From contig JAOUDU010000093.1 in assembly GCA_029859085.1 (NCBI GenBank), positions 1 through 8,233 on the forward strand: DNA of 8,233 bases. The letters run 5' to 3'. Under the pieces are notes generated by a model. The model was not told the DNA's origin, searched no databases, and saw only the letters and a list, made by a program, of their open reading frames with translations. The stretch comes from Gammaproteobacteria bacterium. Lineage in GTDB: Bacteria > Pseudomonadota > Gammaproteobacteria > Pseudomonadales > Halieaceae. A program made the position numbers and the translations under genes. This document shows, in pieces, positions 1-7,460 of the stretch (positions are counted from its first letter, which is position 1; each line of letters starts with the position of its first letter).

Positions 1-1
1 G

Positions 2-442
2 CTGCGGGCGGAACTGCACCAGCTGTGGAAAGTGGAGCGCCCCCAGGTTACCAGCGCGGTGCACGAGGCCGCCAAGAACGGCGATCGCTCGGAGAACGGC
101 GACTACATCTACGGCAAGCGCCGCCTGCGGGAGATCGACTCCCGGGTGCGCTTCCTCAACAAGCGCCTGGACGAGCTGAAAGTGATCGACCAGACCCCGG
201 CGGACACCAGCAAGGTTTACTTCGGCGCCTGGGTCTGCCTGGAGGATGAGGCGGGCCAGGAGCAGCGCTGGCGCATTGTCGGGCCGGATGAGTTCGACCT
301 GCCCCGGGGCAAGCTGAGCATGGATTCACCGATGGCCCGCGCCCTGCTGGGCAAGCGCCTGGACGACGAAATCCGCGTGCAAAGCCCCTCCGGGGAAAAG
401 CTGTATTACGTCACGGAGGTCAGCTACACGGCGCCCGGGTAG
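2..442 (+). CDS. greB: Transcription elongation factor GreB (5'-truncated by window edge)
   Basis: GreB binds the secondary channel of RNA polymerase and stimulates cleavage of backtracked transcripts so that stalled elongation complexes can restart. The frame is open from base 2 and gives 146 residues before TAG. By my recollection of E. coli GreB, the first visible residue aligns near residue 14, so about 13 residues and the true start lie outside the window. An in-frame GTG at position 32 is internal and not the start, because the residues before it (LRAELHQLW) continue the family's N-terminal helix. The coiled-coil tip motif GDRSENGDY is intact; its Asp and Glu (visible residues 28 and 31) match the Mg2+-coordinating D41 and E44 of E. 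coli. The C-terminal FKBP-like domain carries FGAWV and the SMDSPMARALLGK segment typical of the family. GreB is preferred over GreA because of the KRRLREIDSRVRFL stretch. It converges on the PepSY gene. Confidence 0.95.
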   Translation: MRAELHQLWKVERPQVTSAVHEAAKNGDRSENGDYIYGKRRLREIDSRVRFLNKRLDELKVIDQTPADTSKVYFGAWVCLEDEAGQEQRWRIVGPDEFDLPRGKLSMDSPMARALLGKRLDDEIRVQSPSGEKLYYVTEVSYTAPG

Positions 443-468
443 GGTCGAATTTATTCGACCATTTTATT
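443..468 (+). terminator. Possible intrinsic terminator of greB
   Basis: The first palindrome copy forms an 8-bp stem with a two-base centre, so in RNA the top of the stem would have to open. It is followed directly by ATTTTATT at 461-468, a short U-rich stretch in the transcript. It begins one base after the greB stop codon, which is a sensible place for a terminator between convergent genes. The stem is only half GC and the U-run is interrupted, so termination would be weak. On the minus strand the stem is not followed by a T-run, so the site does not look bidirectional. Confidence 0.4.
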
Positions 469-496
469 CGAACGATTTGGTCGAATTTATTCGACC
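443..496. repeat. Duplicated 18-bp perfect palindrome (GGTCGAATTTATTCGACC)
   Basis: GGTCGAATTTATTCGACC occurs twice without mismatch, at 443-460 and 479-496. Each copy is an 8-bp inverted repeat around a TT centre. The 18 bases between them are AT-rich and hold a partial third unit: TTTATTCGAMC is found at 450-460, 463-473 and 486-496. The right arm of copy 1 (453-460) can also pair with the left arm of copy 2 (479-486), which allows a larger alternative hairpin. The first copy lies just after the greB stop. The second lies inside the last codons of the convergent PepSY gene. The AT-rich composition contrasts with the GC-rich surroundings. The role is unknown; terminator, protein-binding site and short mobile repeat are all possible. 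Confidence 0.85.
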
Positions 497-1240
497 CGAC
501 GCGGAGCGGCGCCGGTGCAGCCACCACATCCCGATTCCGCTGGTGGCGAGGCAGGCCAGCAATACCCCGACCAGGTCCACCCAGATCACCCCGAGCCGCC
601 CCAGGACCCGGCCGCTGTGCACATCCAGCAGCAACCGCTCCCAGCTCAACCAGGCATCGGGAGCGGGGATGGCATTGCGCACGCTTTCCGGCAGGCGCCC
701 CGGGGACAGCTGGCTGATCACCAGCCCCCCCGGCGCCCGGGCGCTGAAATCCGCCAGCTCCAGGTCCGCCAGCCACCAGCTGTCCCCGGCCTGCAGCACC
801 ACCTCGCTGCCGGCCCGGCCGATACCCGTGAGCGGCAGCGGCAGGCCGGCGCTGCCGCCGAGTGACTCCACCAGCTCGCCCCCGGCAGTGATCACCAGCA
901 GTTCCTCGGCACAGGCGGCGTACAACAGGTCGGCCGACTGCAGGGCACCCACCAGCTTGCCGCCGCAGGGAGCCACCTCGCGGGTATCGAGGTAGACCCG
1001 GCCGTTGGCGGCGCGGGACAGCCAGTGCCGCCCCAACTGGAAGGCGGGCAGGTCGGCGGAGCTGTCGCCGTAGGCACTGTGCAGCCAGGGCCAGTCGACG
1101 AAACGGCGGTCAAGCCCCAGCTCCGAAGAGTGATTGAGCACGATACCGGTCACGGCCAGCAGCAGCGCAAACACCGCCGCCACCACCCCCAGCCGGCGGT
1201 GCCAGCGCCACAACAGGCCAACCAGGCGCCGCCGCCGCAT
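464..1240 (-). CDS. PepSY-associated transmembrane protein (probable inner-membrane electron-transfer partner)
   Basis: This 258-residue inner-membrane protein resembles the PepSY-associated TM family. An N-terminal RRRR stretch and WHRRLG precede helix 1 (about 17-36, ending LAVTGIVLNHS). A periplasmic domain follows to about residue 200, then LLLDVHSGRVLG leads into helix 2 (about 217-241, ending GIGMWWLHRRR). His14, His37, His208 and His242 sit at membrane-boundary positions that I recall as typical for the family, where histidines are proposed to serve haem or electron transfer; that role is inferred. The ATG at 1240 is chosen because it overlaps the TGA of the upstream gene (TGATG) and has AGGG just before it. 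An in-frame ATG at 1267 would add nine residues and overlap the upstream gene more. It is the last gene of the operon. Its final residues (roughly RINSTKSFE) are encoded within the duplicated palindrome region, so the original C-terminus may have been altered. Confidence 0.8.
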   Translation of the reverse strand: MRRRRLVGLLWRWHRRLGVVAAVFALLLAVTGIVLNHSSELGLDRRFVDWPWLHSAYGDSSADLPAFQLGRHWLSRAANGRVYLDTREVAPCGGKLVGALQSADLLYAACAEELLVITAGGELVESLGGSAGLPLPLTGIGRAGSEVVLQAGDSWWLADLELADFSARAPGGLVISQLSPGRLPESVRNAIPAPDAWLSWERLLLDVHSGRVLGRLGVIWVDLVGVLLACLATSGIGMWWLHRRRSASGRINSTKSFE

Positions 1241-1785
1241 CAGCCCTGTACCTGCGTATCGAGCCACAGGGCCAGCCGCGCCATGCGATCCACCGCGCGC
1301 ACCGACAGGGTGGCGCCGGTGATACCGTCGACGGGGCCGGAGAGATACCCGTCAGCGGCCAGCCCGAGGCCGTTGAACTGGCCGGTAAAGAACGGGTAGC
1401 GAATCTCCCAGCCCCGGCTCTCCCGGAATGCCAGCACCTCCACCCGCTCGATATGCTGGCCCGCGATGGCCACGCCCAGGGTGATCGGTTTTTCCTTGCC
1501 GATGTCCTCGATTATCCAGGCGGTGCGTGTGCCGGCCTGCCAGTAGCGCAGGCGCAGCGCCGCGGGCGCCCAGCCGACGGCGGCCTTCGCCGCGGCTTTC
1601 TTCTCCGCGCTGAGCCAGAGTGTGTGCTGCACCGGCTGGCCATCGCCGAAGACCAGCTTCAGGAAATCATCGCGCCCGAGGTAGTCCTCCGCGTGAACGG
1701 CAGAGGCCGCCATCCACAGGATGGCGGCCAGCCCGCAGCAGCGCCGCGCCGATAGCCTGTAACTGCGGTCGCGAAGTCCCGGCAT
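1240..1785 (-). CDS. Secreted FMN-binding domain protein with covalent flavinylation motif
   Basis: The product is a 181-residue exported flavoprotein of the FMN_bind family, related to the flavin domains of NqrC and RnfG. An arginine-containing N-terminus, a hydrophobic core (about 18-30) and AVHA form a signal peptide with likely cleavage after residue 32. Near the C-terminus, DGITGATLS (153-161) matches the D-G-x-[ST]-G-A-T-x-S motif in which the last Thr (Thr159) receives FMN through a phosphoester bond made by the flavinyltransferase ApbE. No apbE lies in this window. The ATG at 1785 overlaps the porin stop as TGATG and places the signal peptide at the N-terminus; the frame stays open upstream to 1914 but those codons lie inside the porin gene. 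It is also coupled to the downstream PepSY gene. Inferred role: a periplasmic one- or two-electron carrier fed by the PepSY protein. Two Cys (16, 17) lie in the signal peptide without a clear lipobox. Confidence 0.85.
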   Translation of the reverse strand: MPGLRDRSYRLSARRCCGLAAILWMAASAVHAEDYLGRDDFLKLVFGDGQPVQHTLWLSAEKKAAAKAAVGWAPAALRLRYWQAGTRTAWIIEDIGKEKPITLGVAIAGQHIERVEVLAFRESRGWEIRYPFFTGQFNGLGLAADGYLSGPVDGITGATLSVRAVDRMARLALWLDTQVQG

Positions 1786-3020
1786 CAGAAGCTCCAGCCG
1801 ACCCCCAGGTTGAGGCCATCGAGTTCCTTCTGGTTGGAGGGGGCGTCCTGGAACTGGTAATCGAGCTTGAATACCACGCTTTCCTCCAGCCAGTAGTTGA
1901 AGCCCAGGTTCCATTCACTGAACTGCGTATCCCCGCCGCCGCCAGCCTGGTTGTCCCACTCGCTGTAGCGGGCGAAGATGCCCAGTTCGCGCAGCAGCAG
2001 CCAGGAGGGTTCGACGTACCAGCCCTCCTGGGTGTCGGCGCCGGCCTTGACAGTATTTATCGCATCGTCGATATCCCAGCTCGCCGCCACTGCCCGCAGG
2101 CCGAAGGGCCCACTGCGCCAGGCCACGTGCGCCGAGTAAAGCATCGCGTCCACATCCTGGCCGTACTCACCCTGGTAGATATCCTGCTGGTACTGCACGG
2201 TGGCGCCGAGCTCGAGGCCGGCGACTCCCGTGTATTTCAGGTTGGCAGTGTAGGCCGGGTCGGAGGCATCCGCCTCGGACACCTTCTGGCGCCCGTCCCG
2301 GATCTGCCACTGGCCCTCATCCGCGTTGAGCTTCAGGCCGGAGGTGAAGGCGGTATCGTAACTCCAGCCGGGAGCGATCTCCCCGCTGAGCGCCAGGCCG
2401 CCCTCCCACCAGGTGGTGGGAATGATATTCTTTTCGACGTTATTGCGCTCCACCCCGTAGAAGGTGTCGGGCTCATGGGTCAGGTTGAGAAGACCCACGG
2501 GGACCAGGAACAGGCCCGCCTTCAGGCGGGTCGTCTGGCTGAGGTCGTGCTCTATGTAGGCCTGCTCGAGTTCGACCTCCCCGTTCTGGCCATCGCCGGC
2601 GATGGAATGCTCCAGTTCCACCTCGGAGAACATCCGGGTGGTGTCGCTGAATTCATGACCCAGGAAGAAGACGAAGCGGTGAAAATCCAGCTCGTCCTTG
2701 TCGCCACCGTCGCCGTTCTGGTTGTCGAGGTTGTTGTAGTGCATCTCGCCGTAGCTGCCGATCTGCGTGCGCTCGGCCCAGCTGGAGGCCAGCGACTGCC
2801 GGCCCGACCCCAGGCCCTCCTCCACCATGCTGGCGGTGGCATCGACCCTGACGCCGGTCTCCTTTATCTCCTCGTCCGCGGCGGCGACCTGCTCCTTCAG
2901 CCGCGCAATCTCCGCCTGCTGCTGCTGGATGATAGCCCACATCTCCTCGGGGCTGGGCGTTGCCGCCGACGCGGCAGTCGTAACGAGGCCCAACACGAGG
3001 CCCGCTGTCAGTTGTCTCAT
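1785..3020 (-). CDS. Outer-membrane porin with N-terminal coiled coil
   Basis: This 411-residue protein is predicted to be a beta-barrel. Residues 1-19 or 1-20 (MRQLTAGLVLGLVTTAASA) form a signal peptide. Residues about 24-68 (EEMWAIIQQQQAEIARLKEQ onward) have heptad character and suggest a periplasmic coiled coil, as in some trimeric porins. From residue 87 the sequence alternates aromatic and polar residues as expected of barrel strands, with GSYGEMHYNN, DFHRFVFFLGHEF and the conserved-looking THEPDTFYGVERN and IIPTTWWEGG (about 181-208). It ends in Phe after LNLGVGW, the usual outer-membrane insertion signal. It resembles phosphate-selective-porin-like proteins of marine proteobacteria, but the substrate cannot be read from the sequence. 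AGGGA lies nine bases before the ATG. It is first in an operon with the FMN-binding and PepSY genes, behind Fur-like boxes, so an iron-linked role is inferred. Confidence 0.8.
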   Translation of the reverse strand: MRQLTAGLVLGLVTTAASAATPSPEEMWAIIQQQQAEIARLKEQVAAADEEIKETGVRVDATASMVEEGLGSGRQSLASSWAERTQIGSYGEMHYNNLDNQNGDGGDKDELDFHRFVFFLGHEFSDTTRMFSEVELEHSIAGDGQNGEVELEQAYIEHDLSQTTRLKAGLFLVPVGLLNLTHEPDTFYGVERNNVEKNIIPTTWWEGGLALSGEIAPGWSYDTAFTSGLKLNADEGQWQIRDGRQKVSEADASDPAYTANLKYTGVAGLELGATVQYQQDIYQGEYGQDVDAMLYSAHVAWRSGPFGLRAVAASWDIDDAINTVKAGADTQEGWYVEPSWLLLRELGIFARYSEWDNQAGGGGDTQFSEWNLGFNYWLEESVVFKLDYQFQDAPSNQKELDGLNLGVGWSF

Positions 3021-3064
3021 CTGTGCTATTCCCTGAAATGGTAAAGTGCCGACCGGCGAGGGGA

Positions 3065-3093
3065 ATAGTATTAGGAATCATTCTCATAAACAA
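3065..3093 (-). promoter_or_regulatory. Predicted sigma-70 promoter of the porin operon
   Basis: Read on the minus strand there is TTGTTT (3093-3088), a 17-base spacer, and TACTAT (3070-3065). The spacing is ideal, and the hexamers match the consensus at 3/6 and 4/6. Transcription would begin near 3058, leaving a leader of about 38 bases before the porin ATG with AGGGA in it. The spacer is occupied by one Fur-like box and a second box lies just upstream of the -35, an arrangement expected to block polymerase when Fur is bound. Confidence 0.55.
3072..3086. promoter_or_regulatory. Fur-like box 1 (within the promoter spacer)
   Basis: TAGGAATCATTCTCA fits the 7-1-7 Fur consensus TGATAATnATTATCA at 10 of 14 positions by hand count. 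The ATTCTCA half is the stronger one. It lies between the predicted -10 and -35 elements of the porin operon. The call rests mainly on the paired box at 3101-3115, whose strong half faces this one. Confidence 0.55.
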
Positions 3094-3100
3094 TACTTAA

Positions 3101-3115
3101 TGAGAATTATTACCG
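3101..3115. promoter_or_regulatory. Fur-like box 2 (overlaps the hydrolase stop codon)
   Basis: TGAGAATTATTACCG fits TGATAATnATTATCA at 12 of 14 positions by hand count. It lies just upstream of the predicted -35 of the porin operon. Its TGAGAAT half forms, with box 1, a perfect inverted repeat ATTCTCAT-N12-ATGAGAAT (3080-3087 and 3100-3107). The box contains the TAA (3112-3110) of the preceding hydrolase gene. Fur with Fe2+ would be expected to repress the porin operon here. Confidence 0.65.
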
Positions 3116-4357
3116 TTTAATCCGTTCCGCCCCGCCCGGGTCGAGGGCCGCGTAGATGATGTTTTCCAGCTGGCCCCTGAAGTTGAAGCTGCTGGAGGGG
3201 ATCAACTGGGTCAGGAACACCACCGCCAGGTCCTCCCGCGGATCCACCCAGAACAGGGTGCTGGCCAGGCCGCCCCAGAAAAAACTGCCCACGGAGGCGG
3301 GGAAGCCGTTGCGCACCGGGTCGAGCTTGTTGGCGAAGCCGAGGCCAAAGCCCACCCCCTCGTAAGCGGTTTCACTGAAACTGCCGGTGGCAAACTGTGA
3401 CATATCCACCCCGCCGGGCAGGTGGTTGCTGGTCATGAACTGCAGCGTGCGCGAGCCGATCACGCGCCGGCCGTCAAGGCAGCCGCCGTTGAGCAGCATC
3501 TGGCAGAACCGGTAGTAGTCGGTCGCGGTCGACAACAGTCCCCCGCCGCCGGACCAGAAGGTGCGCCGGGCGAAATGGCTGTCCTGGCCGTCATCCTGCA
3601 GCACCATCTGCTTTTGCAGGTTGCGCTCGTAGCAGGAGGCGAAACGCCCGACTTTCTCCGGCGGGATTTCAAATCCGGTGTCGGCCATGCCCAGGGGTTC
3701 GAAGATCGCTGCGCGCATATACTCGGGCAGGGACTGGCCGCTGATGACCTCGACCAGGTGGCCCAGCACATCGGTCGCCACCGAATAGTTCCAGCGCTCG
3801 CCCGGCGAGAACTCCAGCGGCAGGTCGGCCAGCTGGTCGATCATCTCCTGCAGGGTGTAGCCCGCGCGCGGCAGGCCGACCCCCAGTTCGCGGTAGGCGG
3901 CGTCGACATTGGTGGCGCGCATGAAATCGTAGGTGAGCCCGGAGGTGTGCATGAACAGGTCGCGGATGGTCATCGGGCGCTGGCAGGGGCCGGTGAGGAA
4001 CAGCGGGTGGGTACCGCCCCTGTACACCCGCAGTTTCTTCCAGGCGGGGATATAGCGGTGGACCGGGTCGTCGAGCGAAAACAGGCCGCGCTCGCACAGG
4101 GTCATCAGCGCCACCGACGTCACCGGCTTGGTCATGGAGTAAATCCGCACGATGGTGTCGGCGGTCATCGGGCTGCCCCGCTCCACGTCACGCGCCCCCG
4201 CCACGTCCAGGTAGCAGACCTTGCCACGGCGCGCCACCAGGGCAATGCTGCCCGGTATCTTGCCGGGCTCCACGTAACGCTGGCGCAGGTGCTCGCCCAC
4301 CCGGGCCAGCTGCTCACTGTTGATTCCGACAGACTCCGGTGTGACGACCTCAGGCAC
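3110..4357 (-). CDS. Serine hydrolase, beta-lactamase class C / family VIII esterase type
   Basis: The product has 415 residues and belongs to the beta-lactamase-related serine hydrolase superfamily. Its motifs are S-x-x-K at SMTK (Ser74 nucleophile, Lys77), a Tyr motif NYSVATD (Tyr191) in place of the Y-x-N of true AmpC enzymes, and WGG (361-363) in place of K-T-G. That combination is characteristic of family VIII carboxylesterases such as EstB, so esterase activity on an unknown substrate is more likely than antibiotic resistance. HTSGL (137-141) and [15 protein letters not shown] are also typical of the family. The N-terminus [19 protein letters not shown] is the usual family start and there is no signal peptide, so the enzyme is probably cytoplasmic. 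The GTG at 4357 is chosen because GGGGGA lies seven bases upstream; an ATG at 4435 would add 26 unrelated residues. It is divergent from gcvP, and upstream of and in tandem with the porin operon. Confidence 0.85.
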   Translation of the reverse strand: MPEVVTPESVGINSEQLARVGEHLRQRYVEPGKIPGSIALVARRGKVCYLDVAGARDVERGSPMTADTIVRIYSMTKPVTSVALMTLCERGLFSLDDPVHRYIPAWKKLRVYRGGTHPLFLTGPCQRPMTIRDLFMHTSGLTYDFMRATNVDAAYRELGVGLPRAGYTLQEMIDQLADLPLEFSPGERWNYSVATDVLGHLVEVISGQSLPEYMRAAIFEPLGMADTGFEIPPEKVGRFASCYERNLQKQMVLQDDGQDSHFARRTFWSGGGGLLSTATDYYRFCQMLLNGGCLDGRRVIGSRTLQFMTSNHLPGGVDMSQFATGSFSETAYEGVGFGLGFANKLDPVRNGFPASVGSFFWGGLASTLFWVDPREDLAVVFLTQLIPSSSFNFRGQLENIIYAALDPGGAERIKR

Positions 4358-4364
4358 GATGCAT

Positions 4365-4370
4365 TCCCCC
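4365..4370 (-). promoter_or_regulatory. Ribosome binding site deciding the GTG start of the hydrolase
   Basis: GGGGGA on the minus strand is separated by seven bases from the GTG at 4357. An out-of-frame ATG at 4364 abuts it and would encode only four residues before TGA, so it is too close to the site to be the intended start. The site supports a GTG initiation codon that makes the N-terminus match the family. Confidence 0.6.
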
Positions 4371-4451
4371 GCTGGCAAAAAAGACGACAGTGAACCCCGT
4401 AATGCCCCCGCCTGGCAAGGGCCCGGCAGGGGCAAAACCGGCCCGCCATTG

Positions 4452-4481
4452 TTGCCCGGGCAGTCGCCCTGCTGCTACTAT
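4452..4481 (+). promoter_or_regulatory. Possible promoter of gcvP
   Basis: TTGCCC (4452-4457), an 18-base spacer, and TACTAT (4476-4481) preceded by TGC, which gives an extended -10 (TGnTACTAT). Transcription would start near 4488, about 50 bases before the gcvP ATG. No glycine riboswitch could be recognised between the two genes. The call is from motif match only. Confidence 0.4.
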
Positions 4482-4527
4482 CGCGACCTCGAAAAACCCG
4501 CCCGCATCACGCGATCCAGCCGCTTCC

Positions 4528-4531
4528 GGAG
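4528..4531 (+). promoter_or_regulatory. Ribosome binding site deciding the gcvP start
   Basis: GGAG lies five bases before the ATG at 4537. The open frame continues upstream to an ATG at 4390, but that one precedes the predicted promoter and would add 49 proline- and alanine-rich residues with no family resemblance. Confidence 0.7.
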
Positions 4532-4536
4532 CACCT

Positions 4537-7434
4537 ATGACCCGCCCGTCGCTGTCCGACCTGGAAAATCACACCGATTTCATCCGACGCCATATCGGCC
4601 CCACCGCAGCGCAGCAGGCGGATATGGCCCGGGCCATCGGCTACGACAGCCTCGATGCGCTGATCGACGCCACGGTGCCAGCCGCCATCCGCCGCAGGCA
4701 GCCCATGGACCTGCCCGGCGCCCAATCCGAACAGGCGGTGCTGGCAAGGCTGCGCGCACTGGCCGCCCGGAACGTGGTCAACAAGTCATTTATCGGCACC
4801 GGCTACTACAACACCTGGACACCCGCGGTCATCCAGCGCAACGTGCTGGAAAACCCCGGCTGGTATACGGCCTACACCCCCTACCAGCCGGAAATCTCCC
4901 AGGGCCGGCTGGAGGTGCTGCTGACCTTCCAGCAGATGATCCTCGACCTCACCGGCATGGAGCTGGCCAATGCGTCGATGCTGGACGAGGGCACCGCCGC
5001 CGCCGAGGCCATGACCCTGCTGCACCGGGTGAACAAGCGCAATCGCAGCAACACCTTCCTGGTCGCGGCGGACTGCCACCCCCAGACCATCGCCGTGGTG
5101 AAAACCCGCGCCGAGGCCCTGGATATAGAAGTGGTGGTAGGGGAACCGGGGGAGCTGGCGGGCAGCACCGAGGCTTTCGGCCTGCTGCTGCAGTATCCCG
5201 GAACCGGTGGCCACCTCGAGGATATCTCGTCGCTGATCGACCGGGCCCACGAGGCCAATACCCTGGTGACGGTTGCCGCCGATATCATGGCCCTGCTGCT
5301 GGTGAAATCGCCGGGGGCGCTGGGGGCCGACGTGGTGGTGGGCAATACCCAGCGCTTTGGCGTGCCGATGGGCTTCGGCGGACCCCACGCCGCCTACTTC
5401 GCCACCCGCGATGCCTACAAGCGCTCCACCCCCGGGCGCATCATCGGGGTGTCCATCGACCGCCGCGGCAACCAGGCCCTGCGCATGGCCATGCAGACCC
5501 GCGAACAGCACATCCGCCGGGAGAAGGCCACCAGCAACATCTGCACCTCCCAGGCGCTGCTCGCCATCATGGCCACCTTCTACGCGATGTACCACGGCCC
5601 GACCGGCCTGCGCCGCATCGCCGAGCGCATACACTACCTCACGGCCCTGTTGGCGGCGGGCCTGGAAAAAAGCGGTTTAACCGTGGAAAACCGCCATTAT
5701 TTCGACACGCTCACCATTCACGTCGGGGACCGCCAGGCCGCCATCGTCGAGCGCGCCCTGGCCAACGGCATGAACCTGCGGCAGGTGGGCAGCGACCGGC
5801 TGGGCATTTCCCTGGACGAGACCACCAGCGCGCAGGACGTTCAAGCCCTGTGGTCGGTTTTCAGCGGCGAGCCGGGCCCGGCACTGGAGACTGTCAGCAG
5901 AGACCTGGACCCGCTCGCCGGGATTCCAGCGGCCCTGCAACGCGAGGTGGACTACCTGCAACACCCGCTGTTCAACGACTACCACTCGGAGACGGCGATG
6001 CTGCGCTACATGCGCTACCTCGAGGACAAGGACATCGCCCTCAACCGCGCGATGATCCCGCTGGGCAGCTGCACCATGAAGCTCAACGCCACCACCGAGA
6101 TGCTGCCGGTCACCTGGCCGGAATTCGCCGGCCTGCACCCGTTCGCCCCGGCCGGGCAGACGGCGGGCTACCGCGCGATGCTGGCGGAACTGGAGCATAT
6201 GCTGCTCGAGTGTACCGGTTACGACGCGATCTCCCTGCAGCCCAATGCCGGCTCCCAGGGGGAATACGCCGGCCTGCTGGCGATCCGCCGCTACCATGAA
6301 AGCCGCGGTGACGCGCAGCGCAATATCTGCCTGATCCCCTCCTCCGCCCACGGCACCAACCCGGCCAGCGCAGCCCTGGCGGGCATGGAGGTGGTCATCG
6401 TGGAGTGCGATGCCCACGGCAACGTGGACCTGGACGACCTGCGCGCCAAGGCGGGCCGCCATCGCGATGACCTGGCCTGCATCATGGTCACCTACCCCTC
6501 CACCCACGGCGTGTTCGAGGAATCGATCATGGAGCTGTGCGCGATCGTGCACGAGCACGGCGGCCAGGTGTACGTGGACGGCGCCAACCTCAACGCGCTG
6601 GTGGGCATCGCGGCGCCGGGAAAATTCGGTGCGGACGTGTCACACCTGAACCTGCACAAGACCTTCTGCATTCCCCACGGTGGCGGCGGCCCGGGTATGG
6701 GTCCCATCGGCGTCGGCGCGCACCTGCAGCCTTTCCTGCCGACCAATCCGGTCTGCCCGGTGGCGGGCGTGGATGCCGGCAACGACACCGTGTCCTCCGC
6801 GCCTTACGGCAGCGCGTCGATCCTGCCGATCTCCTGGAGCTATATCGCCCTGATGGGCGGTGAGGGCCTGGCGCGGGCAACGAAGGTGGCCATTCTCAAT
6901 GCCAACTACATCGCCCATCGGCTGAAGGACCACTATCCGATTCTCTACACCGGGAAAACGGGCAATGTGGCCCACGAGTGCATCCTCGACATCCGCCCGA
7001 TCAAGGAGGCGAGCGGGGTGACCGAAGAGGACGTGGCCAAGCGCCTGATCGACTACGGCTTCCACGCACCGACCATGTCTTTCCCGGTGGCGGGCACCCT
7101 GATGGTGGAACCCACCGAGTCGGAATCACTGGAGGAACTGGACCGCTTCTGCGACGCAATGATCGCCATTCGCGAGGAGATCACCGCGGTGCAGGAAGGC
7201 GCCCTGGACGCAAAGGACAACCCGCTGGCCAATGCCCCCCACACCCTCGCGGACGTGGCGGCAACCCAGTGGGACCACCCCTACTCCCGCGAGCTGGCGG
7301 CCTACCCGGTGGACTCCCTGCGCCGCTACAAGTACTGGGCGCCGGTCAACCGGGTGGATAACGTCTACGGCGACCGGCACCTGTTCTGTGCCTGCCCGGC
7401 GGTTGATTCGTACCGGGAGGTGGAAGAATCATGA
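4537..7434 (+). CDS. gcvP: Glycine dehydrogenase (decarboxylating), glycine cleavage P-protein
   Basis: GcvP uses pyridoxal phosphate to decarboxylate glycine and passes the aminomethyl group to the lipoyl arm of GcvH, the first step of the glycine cleavage system that feeds one-carbon units to tetrahydrofolate. The 965 residues match the fused single-chain form (E. coli has 957). The N-terminal half begins DFIRRHIGP and carries [12 protein letters not shown] (from residue 85), [14 protein letters not shown] and [13 protein letters not shown]. The C-terminal half has [10 protein letters not shown] (about 509-517), AHGTNPASA and [19 protein letters not shown], in which Lys708 is the expected Schiff-base lysine. 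All appear intact. The gcvT and gcvH partners are not in the window: the gene upstream is a divergent hydrolase and the one downstream a membrane hydroxylase. A following short frame overlaps the stop (ATGA), so readthrough into the downstream genes is likely. Confidence 0.97.
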   Translation: MTRPSLSDLENHTDFIRRHIGPTAAQQADMARAIGYDSLDALIDATVPAAIRRRQPMDLPGAQSEQAVLARLRALAARNVVNKSFIGTGYYNTWTPAVIQRNVLENPGWYTAYTPYQPEISQGRLEVLLTFQQMILDLTGMELANASMLDEGTAAAEAMTLLHRVNKRNRSNTFLVAADCHPQTIAVVKTRAEALDIEVVVGEPGELAGSTEAFGLLLQYPGTGGHLEDISSLIDRAHEANTLVTVAADIMALLLVKSPGALGADVVVGNTQRFGVPMGFGGPHAAYFATRDAYKRSTPGRIIGVSIDRRGNQALRMAMQTREQHIRREKATSNICTSQALLAIMATFYAMYHGPTGLRRIAERIHYLTALLAAGLEKSGLTVENRHYFDTLTIHVGDRQAAIVERALANGMNLRQVGSDRLGISLDETTSAQDVQALWSVFSGEPGPALETVSRDLDPLAGIPAALQREVDYLQHPLFNDYHSETAMLRYMRYLEDKDIALNRAMIPLGSCTMKLNATTEMLPVTWPEFAGLHPFAPAGQTAGYRAMLAELEHMLLECTGYDAISLQPNAGSQGEYAGLLAIRRYHESRGDAQRNICLIPSSAHGTNPASAALAGMEVVIVECDAHGNVDLDDLRAKAGRHRDDLACIMVTYPSTHGVFEESIMELCAIVHEHGGQVYVDGANLNALVGIAAPGKFGADVSHLNLHKTFCIPHGGGGPGMGPIGVGAHLQPFLPTNPVCPVAGVDAGNDTVSSAPYGSASILPISWSYIALMGGEGLARATKVAILNANYIAHRLKDHYPILYTGKTGNVAHECILDIRPIKEASGVTEEDVAKRLIDYGFHAPTMSFPVAGTLMVEPTESESLEELDRFCDAMIAIREEITAVQEGALDAKDNPLANAPHTLADVAATQWDHPYSRELAAYPVDSLRRYKYWAPVNRVDNVYGDRHLFCACPAVDSYREVEES

Positions 7435-7460
7435 CAGTGATCGAACGGCGGGAAGACTGA
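7431..7460 (+). other. Ten-codon open frame overlapping the gcvP stop
   Basis: ATG at 7431 overlaps the gcvP stop as ATGA, and the frame reads MTVIERRED before TGA at 7458-7460, three bases before the GTG start of the next gene. GGGAGG lies shortly upstream inside gcvP (7415-7420), so initiation is plausible. It could carry ribosomes from gcvP to the hydroxylase gene, be the remnant of a lost gene, or be chance. There is no evidence that the peptide has a function. Confidence 0.25.

Noticed and set aside
479..496. Second palindrome copy as a minus-strand terminator of the PepSY operon
   Set aside because: On the minus strand the stem is followed by AAATCGTTCG rather than a T-run, and it lies before the stop codon of the gene.
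1620..3044. Long plus-strand open frame of 474 codons opposite the porin gene
   Set aside because: It lies antisense to the porin and FMN-binding genes, which have clear signal peptides and family motifs. Its translation is low-complexity and resembles no family; it is a product of high GC content.
4350..4364. Out-of-frame ATG with a four-residue frame over the hydrolase start
   Set aside because: It abuts the GGGGGA ribosome binding site too closely for efficient initiation and is most likely chance.
3422..4393. Plus-strand open frame of 323 codons opposite the serine hydrolase
   Set aside because: It is antisense to a gene with intact catalytic motifs, has no family resemblance, and its composition is typical of a GC-rich shadow frame.
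4358..4536. Possible glycine riboswitch upstream of gcvP
   Set aside because: A GGGGCAAAAC stretch at 4430-4439 loosely recalls part of the glycine aptamer core, but the other conserved segments and paired helices were not found, and the stretch lies upstream of the predicted transcription start.
4320..6299. Plus-strand open frame of 659 codons overlapping gcvP in another frame
   Set aside because: The translation is rich in Arg, Pro and Gly with no recognisable domain, and gcvP in the other frame is unambiguous.
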